A DNA stretch of 51,195 bases. It comes from RGIG5579 sp045543495 (lineage in GTDB: Bacteria > Bacillota > Clostridia > Oscillospirales > SIG627). Made by a program: the position numbers and the translations under genes. Positions 17,916-25,195 of this stretch are shown piece after piece (positions within the stretch are counted from its first letter, which is position 1; the number at the start of each line of letters is the position of its first letter). Where the stretch lies: positions 1 through 51,195 of the forward strand of contig JAZQMO010000023.1 of the NCBI GenBank assembly GCA_045543495.1. The letters run 5' to 3'. A model generated the notes under the pieces. The model did no database searches, was not told the DNA's origin, and saw only the letters and a list, made by a program, of their open reading frames with translations.

Positions 17916-17943
17916 ATTATACCTAATATCCCGTTTATGTCAA
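17916..17943 (-). promoter_or_regulatory. Promoter of the ornithine cyclodeaminase-like gene
   Basis: Minus-strand TTGACA, 16 bases, TATAAT, 37 bases before the start codon. It is about 60 bases from the divergent RpiR promoter, so a regulator could act on both. Confidence 0.7.
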
Positions 17944-18005
17944 GTTTTTATGCAATTATTTGATTTTTTAGTAATAATGACCATAAAAATGTAGTAAAAA
18001 ATACA

Positions 18006-18034
18006 TTGACTATTTTTTTCCTTTGCAGTATAAT
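18006..18034 (+). promoter_or_regulatory. Promoter of the RpiR-EamA operon
   Basis: TTGACT (18006-18011), exactly 17 bases, TATAAT (18029-18034), 25 bases before the chosen start codon. A strong housekeeping-type promoter. Confidence 0.75.
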
Positions 18035-18058
18035 TTGGATGTATCAGGAGGTGATGGA

Positions 18059-18928
18059 ATGAATCCGGTTGAACTGATCCGTCAAAGGCTGTCGCTGATG
18101 ACCCGCTCGGAAAAGGCGGTGGCCAATGCTTATTTTGACAAGACCGATGCTTTTTTATTCGGCACGCTGGATGAAGTGGCAAAGCTTTCTCAGGTGAGCA
18201 CCACCTCGGTCTTGCGCTTTTGCCGCAGACTTGGCTTTGAGGGCTTCAAGGATTTTCAAAACGAGGTTCGCTCCGCCGGTGCCACCCACCCCAATTTGCC
18301 CGAAAAATTCAGCCGTACCGTAAAGGAAGGGAGAAATTCCCTTTTGTCCCGCTCGGTGCTCCAAGGGATCCTTTGTATTCAGGAAAGCTTTCAGGGGCTT
18401 GATGAATACACATTGGAGGAAGCGGTGAAGCGGATCTTGAAGGCAAGGCGGGTCTGGGTCTTCGGAAGGAAGGAATCCTTTTCCCTCGCTCATTACGCCT
18501 ATACCCGACTGACTGCGGTGCGCTCCGATGTGTTTCTCCTCTCATCTCCCCTCTCGGGAGATGTGGAGAGCCTGTTGGATGTGACGGAAGAGGATCTTTG
18601 CCTGTTTTTCCTCTTTCACCGATACACCACCGCCTCCCAAGAGATCTTCCATCTGCTTCAAAAAAGAGGGGTGCCCCTCATTTGGATCACCAATCCCCCG
18701 CTTTCTCTGCCGCAAGGGAAAAAGACCCTGACTCTCCCCTGTCGGGTGGATGCAGGCGGCATTAAAAACACGGCGGCAGCCCCCATTGTGTTATGCGACT
18801 ATTTGTGCAACGCCGCAGCCGCCGCAGGCAGTCGTGCCGCATTGGAGCATATGAAGCAATGTGAAGAAATTTTTTGTGAAACCAATTCAGTAGAGGATCA
18901 AAGAGAATGGAAATCAAACAAACCTTAA
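18059..18928 (+). CDS. RpiR-family regulator (helix-turn-helix plus SIS domain)
   Basis: 289 residues from the ATG at 18059, preceded by AGGAGGTGA. The frame can be extended to 18023, but that start lies inside the promoter. The N-terminal domain (about 1-77) has LSLMTRSEKAVANAYF and LDEVAKLSQVSTTSVLRFCR, typical of RpiR. The C-terminal half is a SIS domain that in relatives binds phosphosugars or other metabolites. The next gene, an exporter, overlaps it by 22 bases. It probably senses the substrate handled by the divergent cyclodeaminase-like enzyme or by the exporter. Confidence 0.88.
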   Translation: MNPVELIRQRLSLMTRSEKAVANAYFDKTDAFLFGTLDEVAKLSQVSTTSVLRFCRRLGFEGFKDFQNEVRSAGATHPNLPEKFSRTVKEGRNSLLSRSVLQGILCIQESFQGLDEYTLEEAVKRILKARRVWVFGRKESFSLAHYAYTRLTAVRSDVFLLSSPLSGDVESLLDVTEEDLCLFFLFHRYTTASQEIFHLLQKRGVPLIWITNPPLSLPQGKKTLTLPCRVDAGGIKNTAAAPIVLCDYLCNAAAAAGSRAALEHMKQCEEIFCETNSVEDQREWKSNKP

Positions 18929-19809
18929 AAGGCTACGTATTCGTTGTACTCAGCGCCATCATTTACGGGCTGATGCCCATGATGACAAAATTTATTTACG
19001 GGGAAGGGGTATCCACCCTTTGTCTTGTGTTTCTGCGAAACGCTCTCGCCCTGCCCCTGCTTGCCCTTCTTGCTCTGTGGGATAAAAAGACCCTGAAGAT
19101 CACCCCCAAGGCATTGCCCTCTATCGCCCTGATCTCCCTATTGGGTCTTGCCGTCACACCTCTTTTGCTCTTTTACTCCTATCGCTTCATTGCCTCGGGC
19201 ACCGCAACGGTCTTTCACTTTATTTATCCTGCCATGGTGGTATTGATGGGAGTTATCTTCTTCCGCAGAAAGGCGGAAAAGGAAAAGGTGATCAGCGCTC
19301 TTGTTTGTCTTGCGGGAGTTTGCCTGTTTTACGATCCCGGTGCCACCTTGGATCTGCGAGGGAGCGCTGCCGCTTTGGCTTCGGGCTGTACCTTTGCCTT
19401 GTATGTGATCCTGCTTTCGTATTTCAAGCACAAGGAGATCTCGGGCTTTTTGCTGAATTTCTACGTGTCGCTTGTGAGCACGGTGGCTTTGGGGATCGTT
19501 TTGATCTGCTCGGGAGAATTTGCCTTTCCCTCAAGTCTCTTCGGCTGGTGCCTGACCACGGTCTTTGCTCTCTCGGTAACGGTGGGAGCCGTGGGGCTGT
19601 TTCAGCAGGGAACCTTTCTGGTGGGGCCTGAAAAAGCCTCGGTTTTAAGCACGATGGAGCTGATGACCGGCGTCATCACGGGTATTTTGGTGTTCCACGA
19701 GGCCTTCAATCTGCGAACCGCCATCGGCGCCGTTTTGGTTTTTTTGGCAGGCCTTTTGATCGCCGTATTCGATTTGAAAAAAGCAAAAAAAGAATCTGAT
19801 CCAAAATAA
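18907..19809 (+). CDS. EamA/DMT-family transporter
   Basis: 300 residues with ten predicted membrane segments made of two similar five-helix halves, the EamA (drug/metabolite) design. It begins inside the RpiR gene with an AGAGGA site, so the two are coupled. Members mostly export amino acids and other small metabolites. Together with the divergent ornithine cyclodeaminase-like gene, this suggests handling of an amino acid or amine. The C terminus is lysine-rich and cytoplasmic. Confidence 0.87.
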   Translation: MEIKQTLKGYVFVVLSAIIYGLMPMMTKFIYGEGVSTLCLVFLRNALALPLLALLALWDKKTLKITPKALPSIALISLLGLAVTPLLLFYSYRFIASGTATVFHFIYPAMVVLMGVIFFRRKAEKEKVISALVCLAGVCLFYDPGATLDLRGSAAALASGCTFALYVILLSYFKHKEISGFLLNFYVSLVSTVALGIVLICSGEFAFPSSLFGWCLTTVFALSVTVGAVGLFQQGTFLVGPEKASVLSTMELMTGVITGILVFHEAFNLRTAIGAVLVFLAGLLIAVFDLKKAKKESDPK

Positions 19810-19810
19810 A

Positions 19811-19850
19811 AAAAAGGAACCGAAATCTCAAGGATTTCGGTTCCTTTTTT
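19811..19850. terminator. Bidirectional terminator between EamA and phosphodiesterase genes
   Basis: A perfect 12-base stem GGAACCGAAATC/GATTTCGGTTCC with a five-base loop, A-run before and T-run after. It serves two convergent genes. Confidence 0.9.
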
Positions 19851-19855
19851 CTTTA

Positions 19856-20689
19856 TCAGATCTTGCGGTACGCCTTATAGCGGTGGACGATATTCAGATC
19901 CTCCTCCAGATCAAAGCCGTGGGCTCCCACAATATCCTTATTGTCATAGCGGGGGAAGCCGTTTTCTTCATCGATCAGGTGGCCGCCGTGATCCATGGCA
20001 AAGGAAAGAAGGGTGTTGTGGTGCTTCCAGTTGCGACGGATCAGGTCGGAAAGAAGAGCGAAATTGTGCACGTTACTGCGAAGCTCGGAAAGGGCCTCAC
20101 AGCTTTCGGGGCCGTAGTTATGGGCTTCGGCATCGTAGTTGCCGTTGTAGATAACGATGAAATCGTGCTCATCCTTCAGGATCAATTCCACTCCCACGGC
20201 AGTGGCCTCATCCCAATCACGGCAAATGAAATAATCCATTTTTCTTTCCTGATAGATCACACCGAGGCTGCATTGAGCGTAGGACACGATGGCGGGCTTT
20301 TTCCCCGCGCGGATCAGAGCATCAAAGAGGGTGTCGATACGGATAACGGGCTTGACATACCCCTGAATTCCGTGAACCGAGGGCTGAGCACCGGTATACA
20401 TGGTACCGAAGCAAACGGGGGTAAAGGAAGGGAGCACGGAGCAAAGCGGGAGCTCAAGATCCGTATGTCCATCAAGGGCAGCGGTATAGAAGGGATGCTT
20501 GCGGTACACCCACTGAGAAATGGCATCGGGATTATACATCACCACACGGTCGGCCTTTTCTCCGCCGAAGGCACGGTCAATATATTGGGTCAGCTTTTCA
20601 TTGGGGGCGGCAGCTTGATGGGGCGCCTCGATTCCCATGGCATAGGCAAGAGCGGCGCAAACGCCGTCCAAGGAATTGGGATTTTTCAT
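19856..20689 (-). CDS. Alkaline phosphatase superfamily (type I phosphodiesterase-like) protein
   Basis: 277 residues. The superfamily is indicated by VLPSFTPVCFGTMYTGAQP and SVHGIQGY at about 85-108, which carries the nucleophile and a metal ligand, and by the metal-binding MDHGGH at about 232. It lacks a signal peptide, so it is cytoplasmic. The protein is short for a nucleotide pyrophosphatase (often 400 or more residues), and the classical lid regions are reduced. Likely reaction: hydrolysis of a phosphodiester or phosphomonoester of unknown nature. An AAGGAG site precedes the ATG and a strong promoter lies 35 bases upstream. Confidence 0.75.
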   Translation of the reverse strand: MKNPNSLDGVCAALAYAMGIEAPHQAAAPNEKLTQYIDRAFGGEKADRVVMYNPDAISQWVYRKHPFYTAALDGHTDLELPLCSVLPSFTPVCFGTMYTGAQPSVHGIQGYVKPVIRIDTLFDALIRAGKKPAIVSYAQCSLGVIYQERKMDYFICRDWDEATAVGVELILKDEHDFIVIYNGNYDAEAHNYGPESCEALSELRSNVHNFALLSDLIRRNWKHHNTLLSFAMDHGGHLIDEENGFPRYDNKDIVGAHGFDLEEDLNIVHRYKAYRKI

Positions 20690-20723
20690 ATCGGCTCCTT
20701 TTTACTATTGTTTTCTGTTTTTT

Positions 20724-20752
20724 ATTATATATCGCATTTTGGGAAAAATCAA
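20724..20752 (-). promoter_or_regulatory. Promoter of the phosphodiesterase-like gene
   Basis: Minus-strand TTGATT, 17 bases, TATAAT. It begins directly after the hairpin array of the tRNA-Ser islet, the same position relative to an array as three other promoters in this window. Confidence 0.7.
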
Positions 20753-20759
20753 GGGAAAA

Positions 20760-20855
20760 GCTGATTTATCCCGAGCTTCTTGCCTCAAAAGAGGAGCGAT
20801 CTAAAGTGATACCGCCTGCGGCTGATGATATGCGGGGCCTGCGGCTTGGATAAAC
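20760..20855. repeat. Hairpin array 4 (short or decayed form)
   Basis: Two clear hairpins, CCGCCTGCGG and GGCCTGCGGCTTG, are separated by the linker TGATGATATGC; more decayed hairpin material (GCCTC-AAAA-GAGG) lies to the left. The right end, GCCTGCGGCTTGGATAAACA followed by four A, is identical over 24 bases to the right end of array 2 at 43022-43200, 22 kb away. It lies between the terminator of the 104-residue gene and the promoter of the next gene. Confidence 0.7.
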
Positions 20856-20860
20856 AAAAA

Positions 20861-20897
20861 GACCGATTTTGTCCGGTAGACAAAATCGGTCTTTTTT
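20861..20897. terminator. Terminator of the 104-residue gene
   Basis: A perfect 13-base stem GACCGATTTTGTC/GACAAAATCGGTC with a five-base loop, T-runs on both strands. It lies 71 bases beyond the stop of the small gene on the minus strand. Confidence 0.85.
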
Positions 20898-20968
20898 CTG
20901 CGAAAGGGTAACCAAAGTAAGGGGGTGCAAATCGGGTTTAGGGAGGTGCATTTTTCAAATTTCGGGGA

Positions 20969-21283
20969 TTAATACTTACCCCAATCCCGAAGCATTTCTC
21001 GGAAATATGAGCGTTTATATTCTCCTGTCAACATCTCAATGTTCAAGAAAGAATAAAAACAATCCATTTCTTTACACCAATCAGCAACTTTATTATCTAT
21101 TAAAAAATCAGGGGGTGTGGTAAGACCAATAACAACACCGTTCTTGCTCCCGTAGTTTGAAATATACCCAAACGCTTCTATTTCATCGGTAAGATTGAAT
21201 GGACTTACAAACTCAAAACCAAACTCTTCTGATGCCAATATAAAATTATGTCTTGCATTTTTGATTTGTTCATCAACTAACAT
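20969..21283 (-). CDS. Small acidic protein of unknown function, tRNA-Ser islet
   Basis: 104 residues, no signal peptide or membrane segment, rich in aromatic and acidic residues (VADWCKEMDCFYSFLN). I recognise no family. AAAGGCGGTGATT upstream is a credible ribosome site, and the same AAAGGCGGTG precedes the four-helix-bundle gene at 44040. The gene is AT-rich compared with its neighbours and lies between the terminator of tRNA-Ser(GCT) and its own terminator, like the small genes in the other two tRNA islets. It has no four-helix-bundle partner here. Confidence 0.7.
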   Translation of the reverse strand: MLVDEQIKNARHNFILASEEFGFEFVSPFNLTDEIEAFGYISNYGSKNGVVIGLTTPPDFLIDNKVADWCKEMDCFYSFLNIEMLTGEYKRSYFREMLRDWGKY

Positions 21284-21313
21284 ACAATCACCGCCTTTTT
21301 TTCATTATATCAT

Positions 21314-21352
21314 AAAAAAATAACCGCAATTTGTATCAAAGTTGCGGTTATT
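21314..21352 (-). terminator. Terminator of tRNA-Ser(GCT)
   Basis: Stem AATAACCGCAA/TTGCGGTTATT with a run of T on the minus strand, starting four bases after the encoded CCA. Its T-run runs almost into the TATAAT-like box of the small gene. Confidence 0.8.
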
Positions 21353-21355
21353 TTT

Positions 21356-21449
21356 TGGCGGAGAAGCGGGGATTTGAACCCCGGCGCCAGAATAATCCGA
21401 CCTAACGGTTTAGCAAACCGTCCCCTTCGACCTGCTTGGGTACTTCTCC
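21356..21449 (-). tRNA. tRNA-Ser(GCT)
   Basis: Reads GGAGAAG at the 5 prime end, pairing with CTTCTCC, discriminator G and encoded CCA. The anticodon loop is TTGCTAA with anticodon GCT (reads AGC/AGU). A long variable arm and the 94-base length fit a class II serine tRNA. TTCAAAT forms the T loop. Confidence 0.95.
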
Positions 21450-21474
21450 AAATCGTATTCGGTTTTTTTGAAAG

Positions 21475-21500
21475 AAAAAAGCCACCGAAGCGGCTTTTTT
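21475..21500 (-). terminator. Terminator between the two tRNA-Ser genes
   Basis: AAAAAAGCC and GGCTTTTTT enclose a short inner stem, giving a compact hairpin with a T-run right after the CCA of tRNA-Ser(TGA). The next tRNA would then need its own promoter or read-through. Confidence 0.7.
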
Positions 21501-21502
21501 CT

Positions 21503-21591
21503 TGGCGGAGGGAAAGGGATTCGAACCCTTGTGGGATTGCTCCCAAACGGTTTTCAAGACCGCCTCGTTATGACCACTTCGATATCCCTCC
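21503..21591 (-). tRNA. tRNA-Ser(TGA)
   Basis: GGAGGGA pairs with TCCCTCC; discriminator G and CCA are encoded. The anticodon loop CTTGAAA has anticodon TGA, which reads UCN codons. A long variable arm marks it as class II. T loop TTCGAAT is present. Confidence 0.95.
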
Positions 21592-21731
21592 AAATCAGGG
21601 ACAATGAAGATTATAGGTCATTTTTCTTCTTTTGTCAAGGGATTTGGAGGGAATTTTGTTTTTTCTTTTTCTCATTTCGAGAATAACAAAGATCGAGAGT
21701 CCATACACTATGAAAAAAAGGAGTTTTTTCT

Positions 21732-22208
21732 ATGTGGCAAAAAATCAAACCCTATGTGATCGGCATTGTCTCTGCCCTTTTGGTGGGAGGCTTGGCGGCC
21801 TTTCTGACCCGTGACAGCATGGATCTTTATAACTCCGTCAAGACCCCGCCCCTCTCTCCTCCCTCCATTCTCTTCCCCATTGTATGGACGATCCTTTATA
21901 TTCTTATGGGAATCGGAGCGGCTCTTGTTTATCAAAACCGCAAAAAGGATCCTGACAGTGCTTCCACGGGACTTTTTACCTACGGGATCAGCCTTGCGGT
22001 CAATTTCTTTTGGAGTCTGATCTTCTTTTCCGCCAAGGCCTATCTTTTTGCCTTCATTTGGCTTTTGTGCCTGTTACTGCTCATTCTGCGGTATATCATC
22101 TATTACAAGAGGGTTTCTCCCGCAGCGGCCTATTTGCAAATTCCCTACGCTGTTTGGGTGGCCTTTGCAGGATATTTGAATTTTGCCATTTACCTTCTCA
22201 ATCAGTGA
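21732..22208 (+). CDS. TspO/MBR family membrane protein
   Basis: 158 residues, five predicted membrane helices. The family signature is visible: KTPPLSPPSILFPIVWTILY followed by a Met-Gly-rich helix, with conserved Trp and Pro residues. TspO proteins bind tetrapyrroles and have been linked to porphyrin handling and stress responses; the physiological role in anaerobes is unclear. It has an AAGGAG site and stands alone, overlapping the tail of the converging GerQ-like gene by seven bases. Confidence 0.9.
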   Translation: MWQKIKPYVIGIVSALLVGGLAAFLTRDSMDLYNSVKTPPLSPPSILFPIVWTILYILMGIGAALVYQNRKKDPDSASTGLFTYGISLAVNFFWSLIFFSAKAYLFAFIWLLCLLLLILRYIIYYKRVSPAAAYLQIPYAVWVAFAGYLNFAIYLLNQ

Positions 22209-22570
22209 CGAACGGGCTCTGTGGGCCCTGTTAAGGAATTGAAATTCTGATTGGGTCTTTGGCCGGGATAATAAAAATAGGTGAATTTGATGGAATACAG
22301 ATCGCACACGATATAGTTTCCGATCACATCGTCAAACAGGACCACGTATCCCGTTCCCACAAGATACAAAATTCCCTGCTTTCGCACGATGCGCTCGGTG
22401 CCGATGAGAAATTCCATCACCACATACTCCCCAATGTTTTCGGCCAGAACCTTTTGAACAGAGCCGATCATGGAGGGGTCGTTAAAGCTTTGCTGAGGCG
22501 GAGGGGAAAAGCCCTCCCGAGGAGTCGGCACAAAGCGGTTTTGTTCATTTTGATACTGATAGGGATCCAT
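22202..22570 (-). CDS. GerQ-like spore coat protein
   Basis: 122 residues. After a disordered Gln/Pro/Asn-rich N terminus (1-35) comes a compact domain of about 75 residues ending in a tyrosine-rich strand (CDLYSIKFTYFYYPGQ). The spacing of the IGEYVVMEFL, GILYLVGTGYVVLFDD and YSIKFTYF segments follows the GerQ pattern, although identity is low. In Bacillus, GerQ is a coat protein needed to place the cortex hydrolase CwlJ. A CwlJ homologue directly precedes it with a 14-base gap, which is the main support for the call. Confidence 0.65.
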   Translation of the reverse strand: MDPYQYQNEQNRFVPTPREGFSPPPQQSFNDPSMIGSVQKVLAENIGEYVVMEFLIGTERIVRKQGILYLVGTGYVVLFDDVIGNYIVCDLYSIKFTYFYYPGQRPNQNFNSLTGPTEPVRH

Positions 22571-22584
22571 ATTTTCTCCTTTCG

Positions 22585-23022
22585 TTATGTTTCTTCGTAA
22601 GCGGGGGTAGGATCATAAAAGCAATGCTCCCCGATGCGAACGGCAAAGCGCCCCACGCCCGAAGGAAAATTTCGGGGGCAGGAGGACGAATAGGGATTGA
22701 AAAACCAAAGGGCGCTCCCAAGCCCTGCCAGACGGTTCCCTGCAATGGCCCAATCGGCAATATCGTAATGGACTCCCGTGGGGTTCATATTGTATATGTT
22801 TTGGGGATTGTATTCCCCACCTACGGTTTCCATGGCGCAAACGAATTGCCCCCGCTGAAAGATCACATCCCGCAGGGTATTGGCCACTCGGCCGTACTCT
22901 CCCCTTGTTGTTTGCACCCGATTCATCACCACTGAGGCCACCGCCTTCATTCCGTTGTCCCCTTCTCCGCCTGCCTCGCACTGAACGAGCCTTGCCAAAA
23001 GCTCCCGATCGGAATAAGCCAC
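22585..23022 (-). CDS. cwlJ: CwlJ/SleB-type spore cortex-lytic hydrolase
   Basis: 145 residues of Hydrolase_2 (SleB/CwlJ) type. ARLVQCEAGGEGDNGMKAVA carries the catalytic glutamate (Glu16); VASVVMNRV, GQFVCAM and GLGSALWFFNP are further family motifs. It has no signal peptide and no peptidoglycan-binding domain, as in CwlJ, which is deposited in the coat from the mother cell; SleB has both. The GTG at 23022 is chosen because GGGAGGTGA lies seven bases upstream; the ATG at 23043 lacks a site. Germination-specific cortex hydrolysis is the expected role, with the GerQ-like partner next in the operon. Confidence 0.82.
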   Translation of the reverse strand: MAYSDRELLARLVQCEAGGEGDNGMKAVASVVMNRVQTTRGEYGRVANTLRDVIFQRGQFVCAMETVGGEYNPQNIYNMNPTGVHYDIADWAIAGNRLAGLGSALWFFNPYSSSCPRNFPSGVGRFAVRIGEHCFYDPTPAYEET

Positions 23023-23042
23023 TTTATCACCTCCCGTACTCA

Positions 23043-23080
23043 TATCTTATGAAAAAAGAAGCGTTTGGTGACGCTTCTTT
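23043..23080 (-). promoter_or_regulatory. Possible sigma-K-type promoter overlapping a terminator-like hairpin before cwlJ
   Basis: On the minus strand AC, 16 bases, CATAAGATA (23043-23051) matches the mother-cell sigma-K consensus AC-N16/17-CATANNNTA. The spacer holds the 3 prime half of a hairpin GAAGCGT/ACGCTTC followed by six T, which would stop vegetative read-through into cwlJ. Bioinformatic match only. Confidence 0.4.
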
Positions 23081-23081
23081 C

Positions 23082-23110
23082 TTGATTTTCTCTTTTTCTT
23101 ATGATATACT
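23082..23110 (+). promoter_or_regulatory. Promoter of the parvulin gene
   Basis: TTGATT (23082), 17 bases, TATACT (23105-23110), 31 bases before the start codon. Confidence 0.65.
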
Positions 23111-23141
23111 GAAAAAAGCAAATGAATTGGAGGATACCAGT

Positions 23142-23900
23142 ATGAACGGTCAAAACAAGGTGCTCGCCGTAGTAGGCGGGCGCACCATTACAGAAGAGGA
23201 TGTTCAGAGAACCCTTATGAATCTGGGGCAGAGAGCACAGCAGTACAACTCTCCTCAGGGCAGACAGGTGATTTTGGATCAGATCATCAACAAGGAGCTG
23301 GTGTTGATGGATGCCAAAAAGAACCTTTACGAGCACGATGCCGAATTCAAGGCAGAATTGGAAAAGCTGAAAAACGAGCTTTTGGCAAACTTTTACGTGG
23401 ACAAGGTTCTGCGTGATGTAAAGGTAGGCGAGAGCGAGGTTAAGAAGTATTTTGATGAGCACGCCGAGGAATTTCAGGGTGAGGAAAGCGTTAAGGCAAG
23501 CCACATTCTGGTAGAGACCGAGGAAAAGGCAAAGGATATTCTCGCCAAGATCGAAAAGGGCGAGATGACCTTTGAGGATGCGGCAAAGGCATTCTCCTCC
23601 TGCCCCTCCTCTCAGCAGGGCGGCGATCTGGGAGAATTCGGCAGAGGCCAGATGGTTCCCGAATTTGACAGCGCTTGCTTTGAGATGGCAGTAGGCGAAT
23701 TAAGAGGCCCTGTGAAGACTCAGTTCGGCTTCCACCTGATCCGTCTGGATGCCAAGAATGAAGCCAAGCCCCTGACCTTCGAGCAGGTGAAAAATCAGCT
23801 TCACGATAAGCTTCTCTCCGAGGCACAGCAGAAGGCATATCAAAGCAAAATGAATCAGCTCCGCATTCTCTACCCCGTAGATATGTCGGGCATTCTGTAA
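23142..23900 (+). CDS. Parvulin-type peptidyl-prolyl cis-trans isomerase (PpiC/SurA family), cytoplasmic
   Basis: 252 residues from the ATG at 23142, which has TTGGAGG upstream; the frame opens earlier, but that part crosses the promoter. The N-terminal 110 residues are a helical SurA/PrsA-like chaperone domain (VVGGRTITEEDVQRTL, ELVLMDAKKNL). The parvulin domain spans about 120-220 (KASHILVETEEKAKDIL, GGDLGEFGRGQMVPEFD, TQFGFHLIRLD). Unlike PrsA there is no signal peptide or lipobox, so it acts in the cytoplasm as a folding helper. Confidence 0.88.
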   Translation: MNGQNKVLAVVGGRTITEEDVQRTLMNLGQRAQQYNSPQGRQVILDQIINKELVLMDAKKNLYEHDAEFKAELEKLKNELLANFYVDKVLRDVKVGESEVKKYFDEHAEEFQGEESVKASHILVETEEKAKDILAKIEKGEMTFEDAAKAFSSCPSSQQGGDLGEFGRGQMVPEFDSACFEMAVGELRGPVKTQFGFHLIRLDAKNEAKPLTFEQVKNQLHDKLLSEAQQKAYQSKMNQLRILYPVDMSGIL

Positions 23901-23940
23901 AAAGAAAACAAGAGCAGTGAAAACTGCTCTTGTTTTCTTT
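23901..23940. terminator. Bidirectional terminator between parvulin and zinc-ribbon genes
   Basis: A perfect 18-base stem AAAGAAAACAAGAGCAGT and its complement around a GAAA loop. It directly follows the parvulin stop and overlaps the converging gene's stop. Confidence 0.9.
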
Positions 23941-24274
23941 AGAGAAGCCAGATCAGATACGCCATTTCGCTAAAACCGATGCCGAGGGCAATGATCAGGG
24001 CAAAATAGGCGACATAGAAAAGAAAAGTGAGGGCGATGGAAAGAATGAAGCCTGTCAAAGCTCCCTTTCCTGCTTTTTTGGCACGGGCAGGCTCGGTATC
24101 CTGACAAAACAGATACACCAAAAGCCCTGCCAGCGGAATGAAAAAGCCGAGCCACCACCAGCCCGCTCCCGCAGACCCGCTCTCTTTTTTCACAAGCTTA
24201 TCCACCGACACTCCGCAGCCGAGGCAAACGGAAGCGTTGGGATTGATTTCTCTGCCACAGTTAGGACAAAACAT
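23939..24274 (-). CDS. Zinc-ribbon membrane protein
   Basis: 111 residues. MFCPNCG...CLGCG is an N-terminal zinc ribbon (four cysteines), followed by a linker and two hydrophobic segments (about 41-60 and 75-100). Such small zinc_ribbon_2 proteins are common in Clostridia and have no known function. The next gene upstream is a similar zinc-ribbon protein with a TM2 domain, separated by a terminator, so the two may be distant duplicates. Confidence 0.75.
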   Translation of the reverse strand: MFCPNCGREINPNASVCLGCGVSVDKLVKKESGSAGAGWWWLGFFIPLAGLLVYLFCQDTEPARAKKAGKGALTGFILSIALTFLFYVAYFALIIALGIGFSEMAYLIWLL

Positions 24275-24285
24275 TGATTACCTCC

Positions 24286-24320
24286 AAAAGAAAAGCTCTG
24301 CCATCGGCAGAGCTTTTTTT
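24286..24320 (-). terminator. Terminator after the TM2-domain gene
   Basis: Stem AAAAGCTCTGCC/GGCAGAGCTTTT with a three-base loop and T-rich tail on the minus strand; it lies between the two zinc-ribbon genes. Confidence 0.75.
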
Positions 24321-24323
24321 GCA

Positions 24324-24716
24324 TTAGAACAACTTGTTGGGATCTACAACGTACTTATCGGTAAGGATCTTGATAAAGTCGATCAGCGCAAGAATGCTGC
24401 CGATATAGAAGCAGAAGGAAAGAACGATCTTCATTACACCCTTCTTGGTTTCGCCCAGCATAAAGTTGTGAATGCCGAGGCCGCCCAGGAAGAAGCAGAC
24501 AAGAGCGATCATAATCTTATCCTTGCCGTTGAGATACTCACCGTTGGCGCCTGCCTTCTTAATGGCAACACCGCAGCTGAGACAAACATCTGCCTTAGGA
24601 TCAACTGCATTACCGCAGTTCGAACAAAAAGCGTTTCCGTCACCGGTCTTAACGCCGCACTTCAGGCAGATGGCCTGATTGTCGTTCATTGCTTCGCCGC
24701 AATTTCTACAAAACAT
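24324..24716 (-). CDS. Double zinc-ribbon TM2-domain protein
   Basis: 130 residues from the ATG at 24716 (TTTGGAGG upstream). Two zinc ribbons follow each other (CRNCG/CLKCG and CSNCG/CLSCG), then a TM2 domain with two hydrophobic helices around GGLGIHNFMLGETKKGV. TM2 proteins are small membrane proteins of unknown role. Single-gene transcript ending in its own terminator. Confidence 0.82.
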   Translation of the reverse strand: MFCRNCGEAMNDNQAICLKCGVKTGDGNAFCSNCGNAVDPKADVCLSCGVAIKKAGANGEYLNGKDKIMIALVCFFLGGLGIHNFMLGETKKGVMKIVLSFCFYIGSILALIDFIKILTDKYVVDPNKLF

Positions 24717-24808
24717 AGTATAACCTCCAAAGATAAAATAGTACCTTGTACCTTGAAAACAGTTTATCATAACGAAAAAACCTTGTCAACAAAAAAGACA
24801 TATTTTTT

Positions 24809-25147
24809 TCATAAAATGACAAGACTTGACACCCAATGGACCACAAAGCCAAGGCCGATAAAACCAAGAAGTACATAATCCCACTGCTTCTTTTGAAACA
24901 GGCCCCCATCCTTCAAAAGATAAAGGAACAGAATGGGAAGAGAAAACACCATAGGGTGAAAAGAAAAAGCGGCGGCAAAATCAAAATGCAAAAGAGACCG
25001 GATCGCTCGGGTCATTCCGCAGCCGGGGCAAGGAAGGCCGAGGGTAGCCTGAAAAAGACAGGGAACTTGAAAATAAGAAAGGATGAGAAGAAGAACGGCG
25101 TAGGCCGCAAGAAAAGCGATTTTGAGAAAAAAGCGCTTTCGTTTCAT
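24809..25147 (-). CDS. DUF2752 membrane protein
   Basis: 112 residues with three hydrophobic segments. The motif CPGCGMTRAIRSLLHFDF with the two cysteines and the Gly-Met-Thr-Arg stretch identifies DUF2752. Function is unknown; members often lie next to TM2-type genes, as here. It is last in line after the ABC protein gene, 45 bases downstream and beyond a hairpin, so its expression may be partly separated. Confidence 0.85.
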   Translation of the reverse strand: MKRKRFFLKIAFLAAYAVLLLILSYFQVPCLFQATLGLPCPGCGMTRAIRSLLHFDFAAAFSFHPMVFSLPILFLYLLKDGGLFQKKQWDYVLLGFIGLGFVVHWVSSLVIL

Positions 25148-25168
25148 ATCGTTCTCCTTTCTGACGGG

Positions 25169-25195
25169 AAAAGAGCGGCAGAGCCGCTCTTTTTA
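25169..25195 (-). terminator. Hairpin between ABC protein and DUF2752 genes
   Basis: A perfect stem AAGAGCGGC/GCCGCTCTT with a TCT loop and four T on the minus strand. A weak terminator or attenuator that would lower expression of the last gene of the operon. Confidence 0.6.

Noticed and set aside
20760..20855. REP/BIME elements with a RAYT transposase
   Set aside because: Hairpins with linkers resemble REP arrays, but no Y1/RAYT-type transposase frame is in the window; the resemblance alone was not used for naming.
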